IMG/VR virus record: IMGVR_UViG_3300028025_006541
Location: 1 to 20,039 of that record
Strand: one strand, 5' to 3'
Length of the DNA: 20,039 nt
Origin: a virus
The notes beneath the pieces are model-generated. The model made no database searches, was not told the origin of the DNA, and worked only from the letters and a program-made list of their open reading frames with translations. How positions within the stretch are numbered: position 1 is the stretch's first letter; the number at the start of each line of letters is the position of its first letter. Of this stretch, positions 19,785-20,039 are shown in pieces. Made by a program: the position numbers and the translations under genes.

Positions 19785-20039
19785 TGGAGATGGGGGTATT
19801 CGAAACCCCGTCCAATTACCAGTCAACTATTCTTCTACAAGCTTAGGCTTTACCAGCCACGGTACTGCGTTGGGTCCGATATTCTCAAGCCTCGTCACCC
19901 GCGGGCCTTAGGGTTGTTCTATTTATTTAAAACCTGACTGCCCAGCTAGAACTACTGCTTTGTCAGGGGCATAAGCGGCTATTAAGCAGCTAGTGCGAAT
20001 GCTGAACGTGAGTTTGCATTTATGGTTTGCCACACTTAA
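19785..20039 (-). ncRNA. ssrA: tmRNA (transfer-messenger RNA), 3' part, cut by the right window edge
   Basis: On the minus strand the tag frame reads ANSRSAFALAA and ends in TAA followed by TAG (resume GCA at 20017-20015, stop at 19984-19982); the ALAA end is the classic proteolysis tag. Downstream, CCTGAC (19967-19962) pairs with GTCAGG (19938-19933), and its loop GTTCTA (19952-19947) pairs with TAGAAC (19921-19916), the H-type pseudoknot expected after the tag. The gene ends in a T-arm, GGGGT-TTCGAAT-ACCCC, and an acceptor half CATCTCC plus A; CCA is not encoded. The 5' half with the GGAGATG partner and start is outside the window. Phage tmRNAs can rescue ribosomes stalled during infection. 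Confidence 0.9.

Noticed and set aside
19318-20039. tmRNA interrupted by an HNH-bearing intron
   Set aside because: The tmRNA T-arm and 3' end are intact and uninterrupted; the HNH gene sits beside it on the opposite strand.
1-20039. CRISPR arrays, insertion sequences, attachment sites and origins
   Set aside because: No repeated spacers, terminal inverted repeats, transposase genes, integrase gene or origin-like iterons were visible by eye.

Overview
The window looks like a stretch of a double-stranded DNA phage (or prophage) genome of moderate GC content, by eye about 43-46%. Genes are tightly packed, short and mostly of unknown function. They are mixed with phage nucleotide-metabolism genes (a dNMP kinase-like protein, ThyX), a tail-fibre-type domain, an HNH endonuclease and a phage-encoded tmRNA. 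A Gram-positive/actinobacterial type LexA (SOS) box, leaderless-looking promoters and a tmRNA tag ending in ALAA fit an actinobacterial host, possibly a lower-GC aquatic lineage. That host assignment is inference.

Layout. Positions 1-445 hold the start of a secreted-protein gene running off the left edge, a terminator, and a two-TM protein gene (189-443). The two-TM gene sits under a promoter with an inverted-repeat operator and a perfect SOS box. Positions 626-6495 are a minus-strand run of small genes, many joined by one-base TAATG overlaps. The run includes an SGNH-like protein, several tiny genes (30-49 aa), an Mtd_N-like protein, zinc-ribbon proteins and two DUF2510-like paralogues. Positions 6495-10479 encode a secreted subtilase with a C-terminal Fn3-like domain and its own strong promoter, the dNMP kinase, a phage protein with a Cys cluster, an HExxH metallopeptidase and ThyX.

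Positions 10503-17490 are the most distinctive block. It holds four different 2-oxoglutarate/Fe(II) oxygenases, a NodU/TobZ-type carbamoyltransferase, a homoserine-dehydrogenase-like Rossmann protein without its catalytic domain, and two more SGNH-like paralogues. Together they look like a hydroxylation and carbamoylation cassette. The substrate could be DNA bases, a glycan, a small molecule or protein, and the sequence does not decide between them.

Positions 17649-18937 carry a tandem pair of glutathione-peroxidase-fold proteins with altered active sites. A bidirectional terminator follows. Then comes an unassigned structured RNA with its own promoter, a pseudoknot and a tRNA-like domain (about 18950-19238, minus). 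A freestanding HNH endonuclease gene follows on the plus strand. Last is the 3' part of a tmRNA (19785 to the right edge, minus).

Two promoter styles are visible. The left side and the structured RNA use TTGACA/TTGACT promoters. Four genes on the right share an identical extended -10 motif, TGGTATANT, overlapping short palindromes. The 5' half of the tmRNA and most of the left-edge gene lie outside the window.
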